Below are positions 44,431 to 60,080 of a stretch of 64,000 nt of DNA, piece after piece; the stretch's first letter is position 1; each line of letters opens with the position of its first letter. The notes below the pieces were generated by a model. That model had not been told where the DNA came from, did no database searches, and saw only the letters and a list, made by a program, of their open reading frames with translations. This DNA comes from Thamnaconus septentrionalis (lineage: Eukaryota > Chordata > Actinopteri > Tetraodontiformes > Monacanthidae): contig CM020510.1 of the NCBI GenBank assembly GCA_009823395.1, positions 4,481,273-4,545,272 of the forward strand, in the 5' to 3' direction. Both the position numbers and the translations under genes were made by a program.

Positions 44431-45916
44431 CTAACCTTTAATCTGAGCCAGAGCGGAGTACAGGTTATTCCCTGGACACTCAGTCTGGCCCAGGTCTCTG
44501 TGACCCAGGAGGGTGAAGCCAGAGCATATGTGGCCACCAGACACTCCGGACTGCAGCAGCCACTTGGCGGACGATATGGCTGCAGCACTGGGAAAGGAAT
44601 CTGAAATCAGAAGGAGCCAAATATCATCAAGACGGCACAAAAACAGCAACAAACACAAGAGGTTTTACGTAGTGTTGCCAACTTTCATTCAGAAAAATAA
44701 AGGACGCCTTGACCAAACTAACTTAACTCAAAATAGGGTTTCAAAAAAGTATATGGTTCACATAGTTTGAACCGCTATGTTCCCAATAGACATTAGAAAT
44801 GAGCTGAACGCAGCCAGTACGCAGTTGCTGTGAATGGGCTGCACAATAGTATTGCCTGCAGCTATGCAGATTAAGGTTTTAAACGCAAACTCGATGGAAA
44901 CAAACGCAAGTTTTGCGTCAAACATAAATGTACGTTCAAGACAACTCAGAAATACGAGACAAACGTTGTCCCGTATCCATTCACAACGGGACCATTTCAT
45001 TGTCACACAGAGGGAGGAGACGTCACATTTTGGCTCCATGGAAGAGATGTTACTTGCTAACGTCGTGACTTTCTGTCTGTGAAGATTCTCAGTCATCCAG
45101 GTTATCTTAGTGCAGAAGGGTGAAGTCGAGGCAACTGGACTGGTTTTGCCATCTGTAGCAAAACCAGTCCAGTTGCCTCGACGTCACCCTTCTGCACTAT
45201 TTAACCATTTACATCTACTTTGCAGCATTTTGTTGAGGTAGATTTTGCATTTATATGGGGCAAACTTGCTTAAGTGGATGATTTCTTTGCACCTTGGACA
45301 GGCGCCAGGTTGCTCTTTAGTAGTTTGCATCTGATAATGCTTTAGACACACATTAACACACTCATCTGCAGGGCAGCGGCTCCACCTCAGCCGTGCAGGG
45401 CGTGTTAGTTTGCAGGACGACTTACCGTTGAAGTTGCCCAGGAAGGAGACTCCCAGCGAATCGTGATTGTTGCCTTTGGCGTGAGCCCCCATCACACCCC
45501 AGCCGCGGCCCTCGAACACGGTGCCGTCCCCTCCGATCAGGAAGCTGGAGGCGTGCGGGGAGGGAGAAGGTTAGTCGTGCCGGCGGTGGGACTGGCAGGA
45601 CGGCCGTGCGAGGCCACTCACTTGTATCCGATGTCATCAAATTTCTTCTCGATCTTGTGGTATTGCTGGATGCTTTTCACGCGGTTCTTGCCCTCCTCCA
45701 GGTTGGAGCTGGTCTCGGTGACTGTGTGGTGGATGACCACTCGCTGGACGATGCCCTTCAGAAGCTCCTTCTTTTTAGCGGGCTCTGCATTCCACTCCTC
45801 CCTGGGGATGATGGTCACTGAACAACAGTTGAAATGAGCAAAACTATAGACTTGATAGAGTTGAGACCAAAACATTTTCATAGTCAGAATCGTTCTGCTG
45901 TACCTTCTTGGGCCAT
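44431..45916 (-). CDS. pglyrp5: Peptidoglycan recognition protein, short form with amidase residues
   Basis: N-acetylmuramoyl-L-alanine amidase-type domain that binds and probably cleaves bacterial peptidoglycan. Four coding exons: 45904-45916, 45622-45817, 45426-45544 and 44431-44600; 165 residues in agreeing phases. After MAQE the protein goes straight into the PGRP domain (IIPREEW, VVIHHTVT near residue 31, DIGYNFLIGGDG near 66, FEGRGWGVMGAH, GVSFLGNF, GHRDLGQTECPG near 142-153). The zinc ligands are visible: a His in IHHT, His143 and Cys151. The Cys, replaced by Ser in non-catalytic mammalian PGLYRP1/3/4, indicates an active amidase. There is no signal peptide and no second domain, which fits the PGRP5-type short intracellular proteins described in fish; the subtype name is inferred. 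The ATG at 45916 is the only start that splices in frame. The first-to-second exon junction is G/TG. Confidence 0.88.
45109..45198. repeat. 41-bp inverted repeat with 8-base loop
   Basis: Arms 45109-45149 and 45158-45198 are reverse complements with a single mismatch, inside the last intron of the PGRP gene. The flank (TGAAGATTCTCAGTCATCCAGG) resembles interspersed fish repeat sequence, so a foldback transposon remnant is likely. Confidence 0.85.
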
Positions 45917-46522
45917 AGCTGCTGCTCCTCGGAGGCTTCAAGTCTGGGTGAGTGAGCAGCAGCAGGCGGAGCAGCTGCTTTTATTGGCTGTGGCGGTTCA
46001 GCAGGTGTGGTCGTGGGAAGTACACCTTCCTTGTTCTACGTTGCCGCTTCTGATCTTGGCAAACAGTGGCTTTTTTGTGAAACCAGTAAGACAGAGGATG
46101 ACAAACATTGGGCAGCTGCCCCAAATCCTCCGTGAGGAAAATACACTTTTGAAAAAAAAAAAGAAAAAAGGGGGAAGTTCAAAATGCTGCGTCAACATAT
46201 ACCACAATAGCAGAAAGGCCGCAGTAGATTCCATCCTTCCTTCACGTAGCAGCGTGAATTCAGGCCGAGCAGTGGCAACGTGATTCAGAAAGAGCCTCTG
46301 GTCAGTATCGTGGGAAAAACAGCGGAGGAATTTAAAAACCGATGCACATTTGAAAGAAGTAAATCTTTTAATCAACACAACATGTTATAAAAGACAGCAA
46401 CTATTAAAAAGACACAGTATATACAGGGTGATGCTGCTGATGACCTACAGGCCAACAAAGAAAATATTTTTTTTTTTTATGATGAACCCATGAAACCAAC
46501 AGCCATAAAATCTACATAGTCA
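45917..46522. other. Gap between the PGRP gene start and the polr2i 3' end
   Basis: PGRP 5' UTR/promoter, then AT-rich sequence with poly-A and poly-T runs near 46149 and 46468. No coding signal. Confidence 0.4.
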
Positions 46523-46523
46523 T

Positions 46524-51718
<5,195 letters not shown>

Positions 51719-52403
51719 TTGGAGAACAGCCGCTGTGACAAAAATTTACTTTTCACGAACAAAACGTGACGATGTGTTCCACCGCCTATTGCAGCCACGG
51801 TAGCTTATTGCCGCTTGAGCGTCAACAAACCGCGCATGCGCGTGTGTATTTTACAACAGGACGGTCTCATGAGACAGCCCCTCCTAGCGGTGGGAAGACC
51901 AACAAACGTCTTCATGTCCACGTTTTTACAATCTGTCTTAAATTGACGACAGTTACTGTACATAAAAAGTACACCATTCGTTTTAAGAGAATAGGAAGAG
52001 AACAAAGAATCCTGGAGAATAAAAATAAAAGACTCACTTTAGTAAATCACACAAATTCATGGTGGAATATTGATTAGCTAAGGGTATGGATTACAACCAC
52101 CTAAAGAAGGAAGGTGAGCACTGCAGTACAGGTTAAACAGGTAATTGCTGCTGTGTGAGGTACTTGCAAGTAGCCATTAGATATGGTGCTTGTGCAGTAG
52201 CATTAAACATATGGGGAGTTAAATGAAAATGGGAAACTATGTTGTTTGTCTAACAAGGGTTCTCAACAAAGAACAAACACTGAATAAATCTGGCAGTTGA
52301 ATTGACCATATGAATTTCAAACAAACAAATTTGATGCTCGGTAGAAAGGACACATTCAGCTGATCTAACTAGAGAAACGCGCTGAAGCCAATGGAATTGA
52401 TCT
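51719..52403. other. Gap between the polr2i start and the first C1q gene
   Basis: The polr2i promoter and 5' UTR (to about 51870), then AT-rich sequence with no coding signal on either strand. Confidence 0.4.
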
Positions 52404-52409
52404 TTTATT
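52404..52409 (-). terminator. Poly(A) signal for C1q gene A
   Basis: AATAAA on the minus strand, about 138 bases past the stop. Confidence 0.55.
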
Positions 52410-52546
52410 ACCAGTAACAGGGTCACACAAACACACTCTTGCCCCTCGCTGATGCGCTGGAATCTGGCAACTCAAAAACACATCAGTATAACCAGAGCGC
52501 ACATTCTAAACTCGCACCAATCTGCACCAGCCTGATGCCACGGAGG

Positions 52547-53307
52547 TCAACCCAGTCGGACCCCTGTGAAGACGGTGTCGTTGTCCACAGTGGCGAAGAC
52601 GTCGTTCCTCCCGGGGCCCCACACGTCCACCCACACCCGGTCTTCTGCGGAGAGCTGCACCACACAGCTGATGCTGGCCATTTGGCTGCATTTGTCAGGC
52701 AGCGTGGTGTGATACATCGACACCAACTTCGTTTCGTTCTTGACGATGGCGCACTGTGCACGCCCGTATGTGGACGCGTGCAGGGCGAAGTGGTAGAAGC
52801 CCTCTTGGGAGCAGGTGAAGATGCCTGTTCCATTGTTGTAACCGCCTCCCTCGTTGAGCATCACGGTGGAGAACTTGAGGACCCCGGCAGAACAGGGGTA
52901 GCTGTCGCTGATGGCCAGCTTGGCTGTGAAGGCCACAGTGCCTGAATGAAACAGAAAAGCACATTTTTAAAAAAGTTAGAGGACGGCGAGAGCAGGGCTT
53001 GATGTTTCTATTATCTTTATCACTTAATTGAAACATTCTATGAAGTTTAAGGCTGTTTAAAAAAAAAAAAAATGCATTTTAAGTAATACAAAAAAATTTA
53101 AATGAATAAATAATCATAACTTCATAATTTTATTTTGATGCAAATCTCAATGAGAAATAAAGTCTGTCTAAGTCTAACAATGTTTTGCACATAGCAGATA
53201 TTATTATAAAAACAAAGCACATTGACAATGTGGGGACTAGAAATGGATGCAGTTTGTCTTTCTGTACCTGTGGAGATGTTGTCCCCTCTAGGTGGTTGGT
53301 TAGCCAT
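52547..53307 (-). CDS. C1q-domain protein A (globular head only, no signal peptide)
   Basis: Small protein with one C1q/TNF-like jelly-roll domain. Coding exons 53268-53307 and 52547-52941; 144 residues. The start is the ATG at 53307 (MANQPPRGDNISTG, 14 residues), followed directly by the domain (VAFTAKLAISD, VMLNEGGGYNNGTGIFTC, GFYHFALHASTYGR, CAIVKNETKL, DRVWVDVWGPGRNDVFA, DNDTVFTG). There is no hydrophobic leader and no collagen Gly-X-Y stretch, so by known fish classes this is a cytosolic globular-head C1q protein; the localisation is inference. A non-coding first exon probably ends at about 53632 (donor CTCACAG/GTAAGA). The poly(A) hexamer is at 52404-52409. Function unknown; the family binds diverse ligands. 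Confidence 0.88.
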
Positions 53308-53649
53308 GGGTGGAATCTCTGGTGTTCTGCTGCACTTCTGTTGAAAGGATAAACGACGAGGAAACATTAGTAGTACGTGCAAAAATGTTAATGAGTTATC
53401 AGAGTCTGCACTTATCTACCAAGTGCACAACAACTCACATTTGTCTCCAAGCTGTAGATTTTTATTACAGTAAAATTTAACCTCAAGGTTATGAAGTGCA
53501 ATTATTTTATAAAACGTTAGCACGTTGCCAGTATCACTTAAACTTCAGTTCAATTTCTCACAAATAGCAGAATAGGCAAATAAACTCGTGTATTTTTCTT
53601 CTTGGATATGAACGAATTGAAAGAAGTCTTACCTGTGAGTGGGGAGCTC

Positions 53650-54843
53650 TGCCACTGCTTGCAGAGGAATTTTACAACTGGCAAGTAGACAAACAGGCTA
53701 AGGTTGTCCGTCTGAATTTGCTGTTTCGCCCTTTCACTGTTTCGCCCAACGAATAGGCGTGCCAGGAAGCACACATTGTGATGACTCGTGTTTGTCTTCG
53801 ACATCGTCGCAGGAGTTAAGTTCACCGTCTACCACGCTACTGTCATCAGTTTCCCTAGTGTGGCCACCACGGCTCTCACTGATAGCAGAAAGCTACACGG
53901 CATCCTGAAAGTCCCTGATACAACTCACACCGACACAACTTGTCGACAAACACATCACTAACAAATGATTGAAACGGCGTTAGCAGGCTGTTAGCAGTAA
54001 GCAGTTGTTACATGCCAGCGGGTTGTGTGTTCCTGGCGATGGTTCTCACAAAGTAATAACCCTTCCCCCTTGAGTAAAGTTATATTCAAACAGGAAATAT
54101 TAAAAGGAGAACAACCCCCCTCCCCGAAAGAAACCACTTGTTCCCATTTCAAATTAATTTTGGACTCATCAAATCCCAAACAGTTTTTAAAAGTGACCTA
54201 AATTTCTTGACATTTGTCAAACATTAAAATAAGCAAGCAATGACTAATCTTTCAATAAATTTCCTGAAATAAATCAAATCAAAACAACAACAAAAAACAA
54301 ATGGAAAAAATAGAATAAGTGGCATTTTAATTAGCATATTTTGAGTTCCATCAAGGCTTGCGACTCAGATTTAAGGACACAACTTTCTTGCAGACAGGAG
54401 AGACAGGTGTGACTTTCTCAGATAATCCCTTAGCTTCTCCTTAGAATACAACAAAGAACAAAAACCCTGATGATACTGAAAATCTTTTTTTCATCCTACA
54501 GCTGAAGTCTGCATCATTATAAAGTGCTGAAATTATTATCATTTTTTTTTTTTTAAATACATAACAGGTTCGCAAGCTTAAACCCAAAAAAACAGCTCAT
54601 GCTTCTCACTGCTGCTCCAGATTCTTCTCATTCTCATCACTCAGGTTGCTAGTGTGGGACAGACGGTGGATAATTACACACCTGGACAAGTTGTAGGATG
54701 TAAAAAAAAACCTGGAACCTGTCAAGGGTGCGGAGAAGAGCGTGTTTGCAAAATGTCTCTGGTTTGAAAGATGCCTGCAGCAACATCATTTAATACAAAA
54801 TAAAAAAAGGTGGACGCCGCTCAAGTTGATCAATCTTTGCTTT
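53650..54843. other. Gap between C1q genes A and B
   Basis: No gene recognised. AT-rich, with poly-A and poly-T runs; the left end is the promoter and non-coding first exon of C1q gene A. Confidence 0.4.
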
Positions 54844-54875
54844 TTTATTTCACTTTATTTCAGACGACAAGAGCT

Positions 54876-55768
54876 TCAGCCTAAACAAAACCCCGTGAAG
54901 ATTGTGTCGTTGTCCTCCGTTGCAAAGATGTCGTGTCGGCCCTCGCCCCACAGATTCACCCACACTTGGTCTTGTTGGACCAACCGGACGAGGCCGCTGA
55001 CGCTGGCCACGTGGCTGCTGTTGTAGCTCAGCACATCCGGCTGGTTGACGTGATTCAGCGACACCACCTTCACCCCATTCTTCAATATCGCACACTGTCC
55101 GCGTCCGTACACAGTCACGCTCACCACGAAGTGGTAGAGTCCCGCCGCAGGGCATGTGAACACGCCCGTGTCGGGGTCGTAACCTCCCCCCTGGTTAAGC
55201 GACACATCGGCGAACTTTAGGACTCCGTCGTGTTTTTGGCGGCTGTCGTCGATTCTCAGCTTGGCTGTGAAGGCCACAGGTCTGCCTGGTGGGGAGGAAG
55301 GACAGTTCAGTATGGAAGGGTCACCTTGCATTGAAGGGTTGTAGATGTGATGTGGCAGATCAGGTACCAGGTTGGTGCTTCGCTAAAGCCATAAAGCCAA
55401 ATCAAGCACAACGTTAACGTGATAATGTCTTCTTCATTTTCAAGCTGAAGCAAACATCAGTGTCTTGGCAGGATTCTATCTTTTGGGTCACTTTCAAGGA
55501 CCTTCATCACCAGACACATATATCAAAATGAAATAAAATGCATATCCAATAATACACAATAATCAGGTTCGCCACAAACAACTCATGTCTTCATGTATTC
55601 CACCTCTGGATATTTTCAAAATAAAAGATGTAAATCCCCTAAGGATTACTCACAACGATTCCAGATGGATTTAAGACGAAGGTATTTGTGTCATGGAGAT
55701 TGATGTAAAGTGAAGATGTTTGTTAAATATTAGAGGTATTTACCTGCAGCTGAGTTCTGATTGGACAT
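54876..55768 (-). CDS. C1q-domain protein B (globular head only, no signal peptide)
   Basis: Tandem paralogue of protein A with the same structure and length: coding exons 55744-55768 and 54876-55285, 144 residues. The start is the ATG at 55768 (MSNQNSAAG), directly followed by the C1q domain (RPVAFTAKLRIDDS, LNQGGGYDPDTGVFTC, GLYHFVVSVTVYGRGQC, NGVKVVSLNHVNQPD, DQVWVNLWGEGRHDIFA, NDTIFTGFCLG). No leader peptide and no collagen region. A non-coding exon probably ends at about 56053 (donor CAGCAG/GTGAGG), and the coding exon starts after the acceptor near 55788. An AATAAA lies only about 17 bases past the stop (54854-54859), so the 3' UTR may be very short. Confidence 0.88.
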
Positions 55769-56079
55769 GACTGAAGACAGAGGGCTCTGAAAGACATGAA
55801 ATGGGAGAAAATGTGGATATGAAACTGAAAAAAGACTCAAAATGAACAAATATTTTGTTGTAAAAACAGATTGAACTGGATCAACTGAAAACACAACAGA
55901 GCTTCAAGGATTTAATGGACACTTTCCTTTTTGCTCCCTACACATTTTTTCTTGCAAAAACAACCTAGAGCTGAAGATATTTATTGCAAATCTTTTTGTG
56001 AAGAATTGGCTTTTACAATTCAGAATAAACAAAGTAACTCAGAGATCCTCACCTGCTGCCGCCTGCAGAAGAGTGCGGG

Positions 56080-56946
56080 GTTAGTTTTTTTTCCCCAGTC
56101 CAAGCTGCAACACGGAGACGAGGGAAGCTTGTTTGTCTGGTTCGTCACTGCTGTTGATGTAACGCCGATGTCAAAGCAGGTCGGCCATAAAAAAGTTGTC
56201 ACAGCACAGCTCAGAGTTGGAAAAAGAAGAAAGAAGTTACGGCAAACATGGAATCAGAACTAATTTAATTGCTGGTCACTGATGTCACATGACTGACAGG
56301 TTAATTGGCAAGAGGCCGTTTGTCAAGATTCTTTGTATTCTACTTAAATCACTGGCATGCCCTTGTTTGACTTCAAAGTCAATGAGGGCAAACACGTTAA
56401 ATTCCACCGTTTTGGTCCAGAACCTGTGCTGCCCGTTGTAATCAGAGAGTGCAAAACACAACAACAACAACAAAGTGTTTCTTGAGTTAGGAAGAGTTGA
56501 GACATGAAAGCAGTCAATCAGACACAAACTGGTGACATAACTGTGGAGGTTTATAGATGTTTCACATCTTGTCTCATAAGCATGCTGGCAAATGGTCCTA
56601 TTTTTAAAACAGGTTGTGTCAAGCAAAGCGTGAGAAGCGTTGAAATAAAAGGTCACCATGAAAACAAGCATTTTAGTCATTTATAAATCACTAAAAAATG
56701 ATTCAAAAATAAGTGCAAATTGTGGCAGCAATAGTCATTTTATTATATCTAGTCAAATTTCTGTATTTTTGTTTGAAACAAAGTCAGTGCGAGTGTTTGA
56801 ACAACAAATTGAGATAAAATGAAATATAGATGAAATAAAGAATCTGCTGTGAATCACGTGGCAAAAAAGTACATTGTGTAGCAAAATAAAATAAAATCCT
56901 GTTGTGCCACAAATAAAAACAAACACACCTCAATTCCTTTCATCCT
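56080..56946. other. Gap between C1q genes B and C
   Basis: AT-rich sequence with no coding signal on either strand; the probable poly(A) hexamer of C1q gene C is at 56947-56952. Confidence 0.4.
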
Positions 56947-57079
56947 TTTATTACATTCTGCTGCGAGCAAAAAAAAAAAAACCCTCACAAAGTGCAAAAA
57001 CACAAAGGCAGCAACAGCAGGACATAAAACTTTCCACAAGTCATAAATAGTTCAGACGCCTGTTTCCTTATCTTCTCCA

Positions 57080-58224
57080 TCAGCCCAGGAAAAATCCGAC
57101 GAAAACGGTGTCGCTGTCCTCGGTGGCGATGATCTCATGGCGGCCGTGGCCCCACAGGTTGACCCACACTCGGTCCCCGGAGTCCAGCGCCGCCGTGCTG
57201 CTGATGCTGGCCACCTGGCCGCAGCCGTTGGGCAGACTGGTGTGATAGAGGGAGGCCAGGCTCTCGCCGTTCCTGTAGAGGGCGCACTGGGCGCGGCCGT
57301 TGAGCGACATGTGCACGGTGAAGTGGTAGAGGCCGGCCAGCGGGCAGGTGAAGACGCCCAGCTGCTGGTCGTAGGCGTCGCCCTCGTTGAGCAGCACGTG
57401 GGTCAGCTTCAGGACCCCCGAGTGGTAGGGGGTGCTGTGGGCCGGGTCCAGCTTGGCCGTGAAGGCCACCACCCTCCCTGTGGTTCAAGTGAGATAACCT
57501 CCTTCACAAGAATAAGACACGTGCTACAGATAGTGATGAGAGGGATGGGACTTCTTTATTGTCGTCATGCAAGTCTCTCGGCTTTCACGCAGCAAGAAAA
57601 TATAGAGAAAATAGTAATATACATGCAAGATTTTGTTTTTTTAAGAAAAATATAGCACACATGAATAAGCTGAAAAAAAACACCTCTATATTTATAGAAA
57701 TAAATTAAATAATTCACAGTTCAATAATTGAGAAGAATTTAGTGATTCTGACTTCCGATTCCGTCATCGACTCACAGGGTGAAAGGAGGGGAAAGTCCAA
57801 ATGAGGACCTCCTCTCCAAAAAAAAGAACTTGTTCTTGTTTCCCATCGCCAGATACTGACTACTTCCCCCGGTGACTTACTTGGTGATGGGTTGTCAGGA
57901 ACAACATTCTTCCATTCTTTTGGATCTTCTGGAGTCGGTTCGCCTGAAAACAGGAAATCAAATACCACACATGAGCGACTCAGGGTTGTGCACAGTGCTT
58001 TCCTTGCAGAATTAGATTTTAGACAATTGAGATTTTGCAAAAGGTTTGCCTGAAAATACATTATTGTGCTTGCATGTTTTTGCTACTTTGATTACTCATT
58101 TAATGCATTTAAAAAATATTTAAAAAAAAGTATTTATACACCTTTAACACTTCAACATGCAGTGACAAGAGAGGAGTTAAAGTGCCTCACCGGACTTGGC
58201 CTCCCGGCTGCACGGACAGCCCAT
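57080..58224 (-). CDS. C1q-domain protein C with N-terminal acylation motif
   Basis: Third tandem paralogue, with one extra exon: coding exons 58191-58224, 57881-57943 and 57080-57477; 164 residues. From the ATG at 58224 it begins MGCPCSREAKSGEPTPEDP. This has Gly2, two early Cys and Ser6, fitting the N-myristoylation pattern and resembling the doubly acylated Src-family N termini (MGCxCS). The C1q domain follows (RRVVAFTAKLD, VLLNEGDAYDQQLGVFTC, GLYHFTVHMSLNGRAQC, DRVWVNLWGHGRHEIIA, DSDTVFVGFFLG). This ATG has a strong Kozak context (GCC before, G after) and an in-frame TAA 45 bases upstream in genomic DNA. However, a likely upstream exon ending at 58340 splices in frame to 58245 and would add 14 residues from an ATG at 58360 in a weaker context. 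No secretion signal in either form. Confidence 0.85.
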
Positions 58225-58745
58225 GGCTGCAGTTCCAGCTCCCACCTGAAGATGGACAGGTCTGCGTTACAGCAGAACTGGCTGGAAATGCTCGCAAGGC
58301 CAAAGGCTGAGAGAAGGTAGTAGGTGAAACGTCTCTTACCTGCTGCCGGCTGAGAATCATGTGTTTGCCGTTGCCGCCCGACGGAGCAGTGGAGGTGCGA
58401 CAGAAAGGGGGGGCGTGGTGGTGGTTTTTCTGGTTTGCATGCCGCCGCTGCAGCAGCCAATCAGAGATGCTGCACTGCATTCTTCTGTTGATGGGCTTCG
58501 CCAGCCACTGACTTTGGGACCAGCGGTTACTGTTGCCTTCCTGTCTGCTGCGACCAGTCTAGCCACTATCTGCTGACCTCTGACCTCTGGCATCAACAAG
58601 ACATTTTGACCCCAGAAGTGATGACGTCTCGTCCAACGAGGAGTGTTAGACCATATATAACCTGGTTGTCATCTGGGTTATTACCTCCTTATTCCTCGAC
58701 TACCAACTGGTTACCCACTGGTTCCCTTTGAAACTTTAGCAGGTT

Positions 58746-58858
58746 GATATATATGATTATATATATATATATATGTATAAAAATATACATATATATATAT
58801 GCATATGTATATATATGTATACATATATATGTATACCGTATATATATGTATACATACA
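58746..58858. repeat. Imperfect (TA)n/(TATG)n array
   Basis: Alternating TATATA and TATG/CATA units. Confidence 0.85.
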
Positions 58859-59095
58859 TGTGTGTACATAGATACACAGCATATGTATTGCTGCTATGTG
58901 ATTGGCTGATTAGATATTTGCCCGCTGTGCAGCTGAACAGGCCTAGCAGACCCTGGTATAAGACCTGGTATAATCTGCGAGTGCAACTACAGTTTTTGCG
59001 AGCTGTGATTTTCTCTATTCTCTTTTCAATTCACACTGCGAGGTCCTGGTCTGCCAGCCACATGCAGCAGCTCCACGGCGTGCAGAAGCTTCTAC

Positions 59096-59125
59096 TCCTC
59101 CTCCTCTTCCTCCTCCTCTTCTTCC

Positions 59126-59160
<35 letters not shown>

Positions 59161-59168
59161 CTCCTCTT
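59096..59168. repeat. (CCT/CTC)n pyrimidine tract
   Basis: About 70 bases of pure pyrimidine built from CCTCTTCCT-type units; a possible triplex-forming mirror repeat. Confidence 0.85.
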
Positions 59169-59995
59169 ACTCTACCTTGTTCCATTTATAACCTGGTGAC
59201 TTAGCCGACTGAGGGGATTACACCGTGCAGTTAGCAGCACTTCTGTCCGTTTAGCAATAGTTGGAGCCGGTTATATATCCATCTAACCCCCACCCCCGCT
59301 CCCCCTGCCCCGCCCCTCCCCACCCTGAGCCCTTGATCCCTGGGCTAATTCCATGAATCGTCCAAATCTAAATCCACCAGCGGAGGAGCCGCACACAGGG
59401 TTGGGAACCGGGCAAAAAAAAAAAAAAAAAAGAGGGTGGTGGGGGGAAAAGTGCAAAACTCACAATCACAGGGCCTTTAATGATTCAAGCAACAGATGCT
59501 GTGTGCAACCACTCTGACCTTGTATGTGTTTGTGTGTCTGTGTGTGTGTCTCTGTGTGTCCACATTAGGGATGTAGCCATTTGCCAAGTCATCAGAAGGG
59601 ACGTTCAGGCTCGGCTGACGTCACCCGTCCAGCCTCTGTAATCGAAAGAGACGCTAATCCTGCTCCTCTCCAAAGCCTGGCAGCGGGGACGAAGGGGCGG
59701 GGACGGCGAGGGACAGTGACGGGGGCACGAGGCGGGAAGCCACAGGCGGCGGCGGCGGCGGAAAAAAAGGGGACACATGCAGGTTTGGAGTCGGGCCTGA
59801 CAGCAGGCAGAAGAACCGTCCTGAGCAGCAGCAGAGCAACACCGACCGGACTCCGTGTCCCGATACGCCCCCCAAGCCCCTAAACCCTCCACTTCCGATA
59901 CCTCCACCAAGGCCTCGCCCTGGAGGCCCAAAGCCTCTCAGAGGGCTCTGCGGAGGGCGACCGCTGCGGGAGGTGCTCACCTCCTCCTCCTGCAG

Positions 59996-60080
59996 TCCCT
60001 CTGGTGGCGCCGCTGCCCGGCTTCATGACGGTGACGCTGTGCCACGATGGGGACGACGTCTGCCCCGCCGCCTGTGAGGG
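59996..60080 (+). CDS. Candidate exon, possibly an upstream exon of the LBH-domain gene
   Basis: An 85-base GC-rich segment preceded by a strong polypyrimidine acceptor (CTCCTCCTCCTGCAG) and followed by GTAAGAG. One frame is open (PLVAPLPGFMTVTLCHD) and ends in phase 2, which joins in frame to the exon at 62630-62710. The protein segment was not recognised. The opposite strand is also open, with its own acceptor- and donor-like ends, so strand and reality are uncertain. Confidence 0.35.

Larger units (their letters stand above)
58363..59990. other. Intergenic region right of the C1q cluster
   Basis: The left end is the promoter or first exon of C1q gene C. Then a TA-rich array at about 58746-58858, a CTC/TCC-rich pyrimidine tract at about 59096-59168 and a TG run near 59530-59560. 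At 59600-59990 the sequence is GC-rich with long frames on both strands but no recognised domain. Confidence 0.45.
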
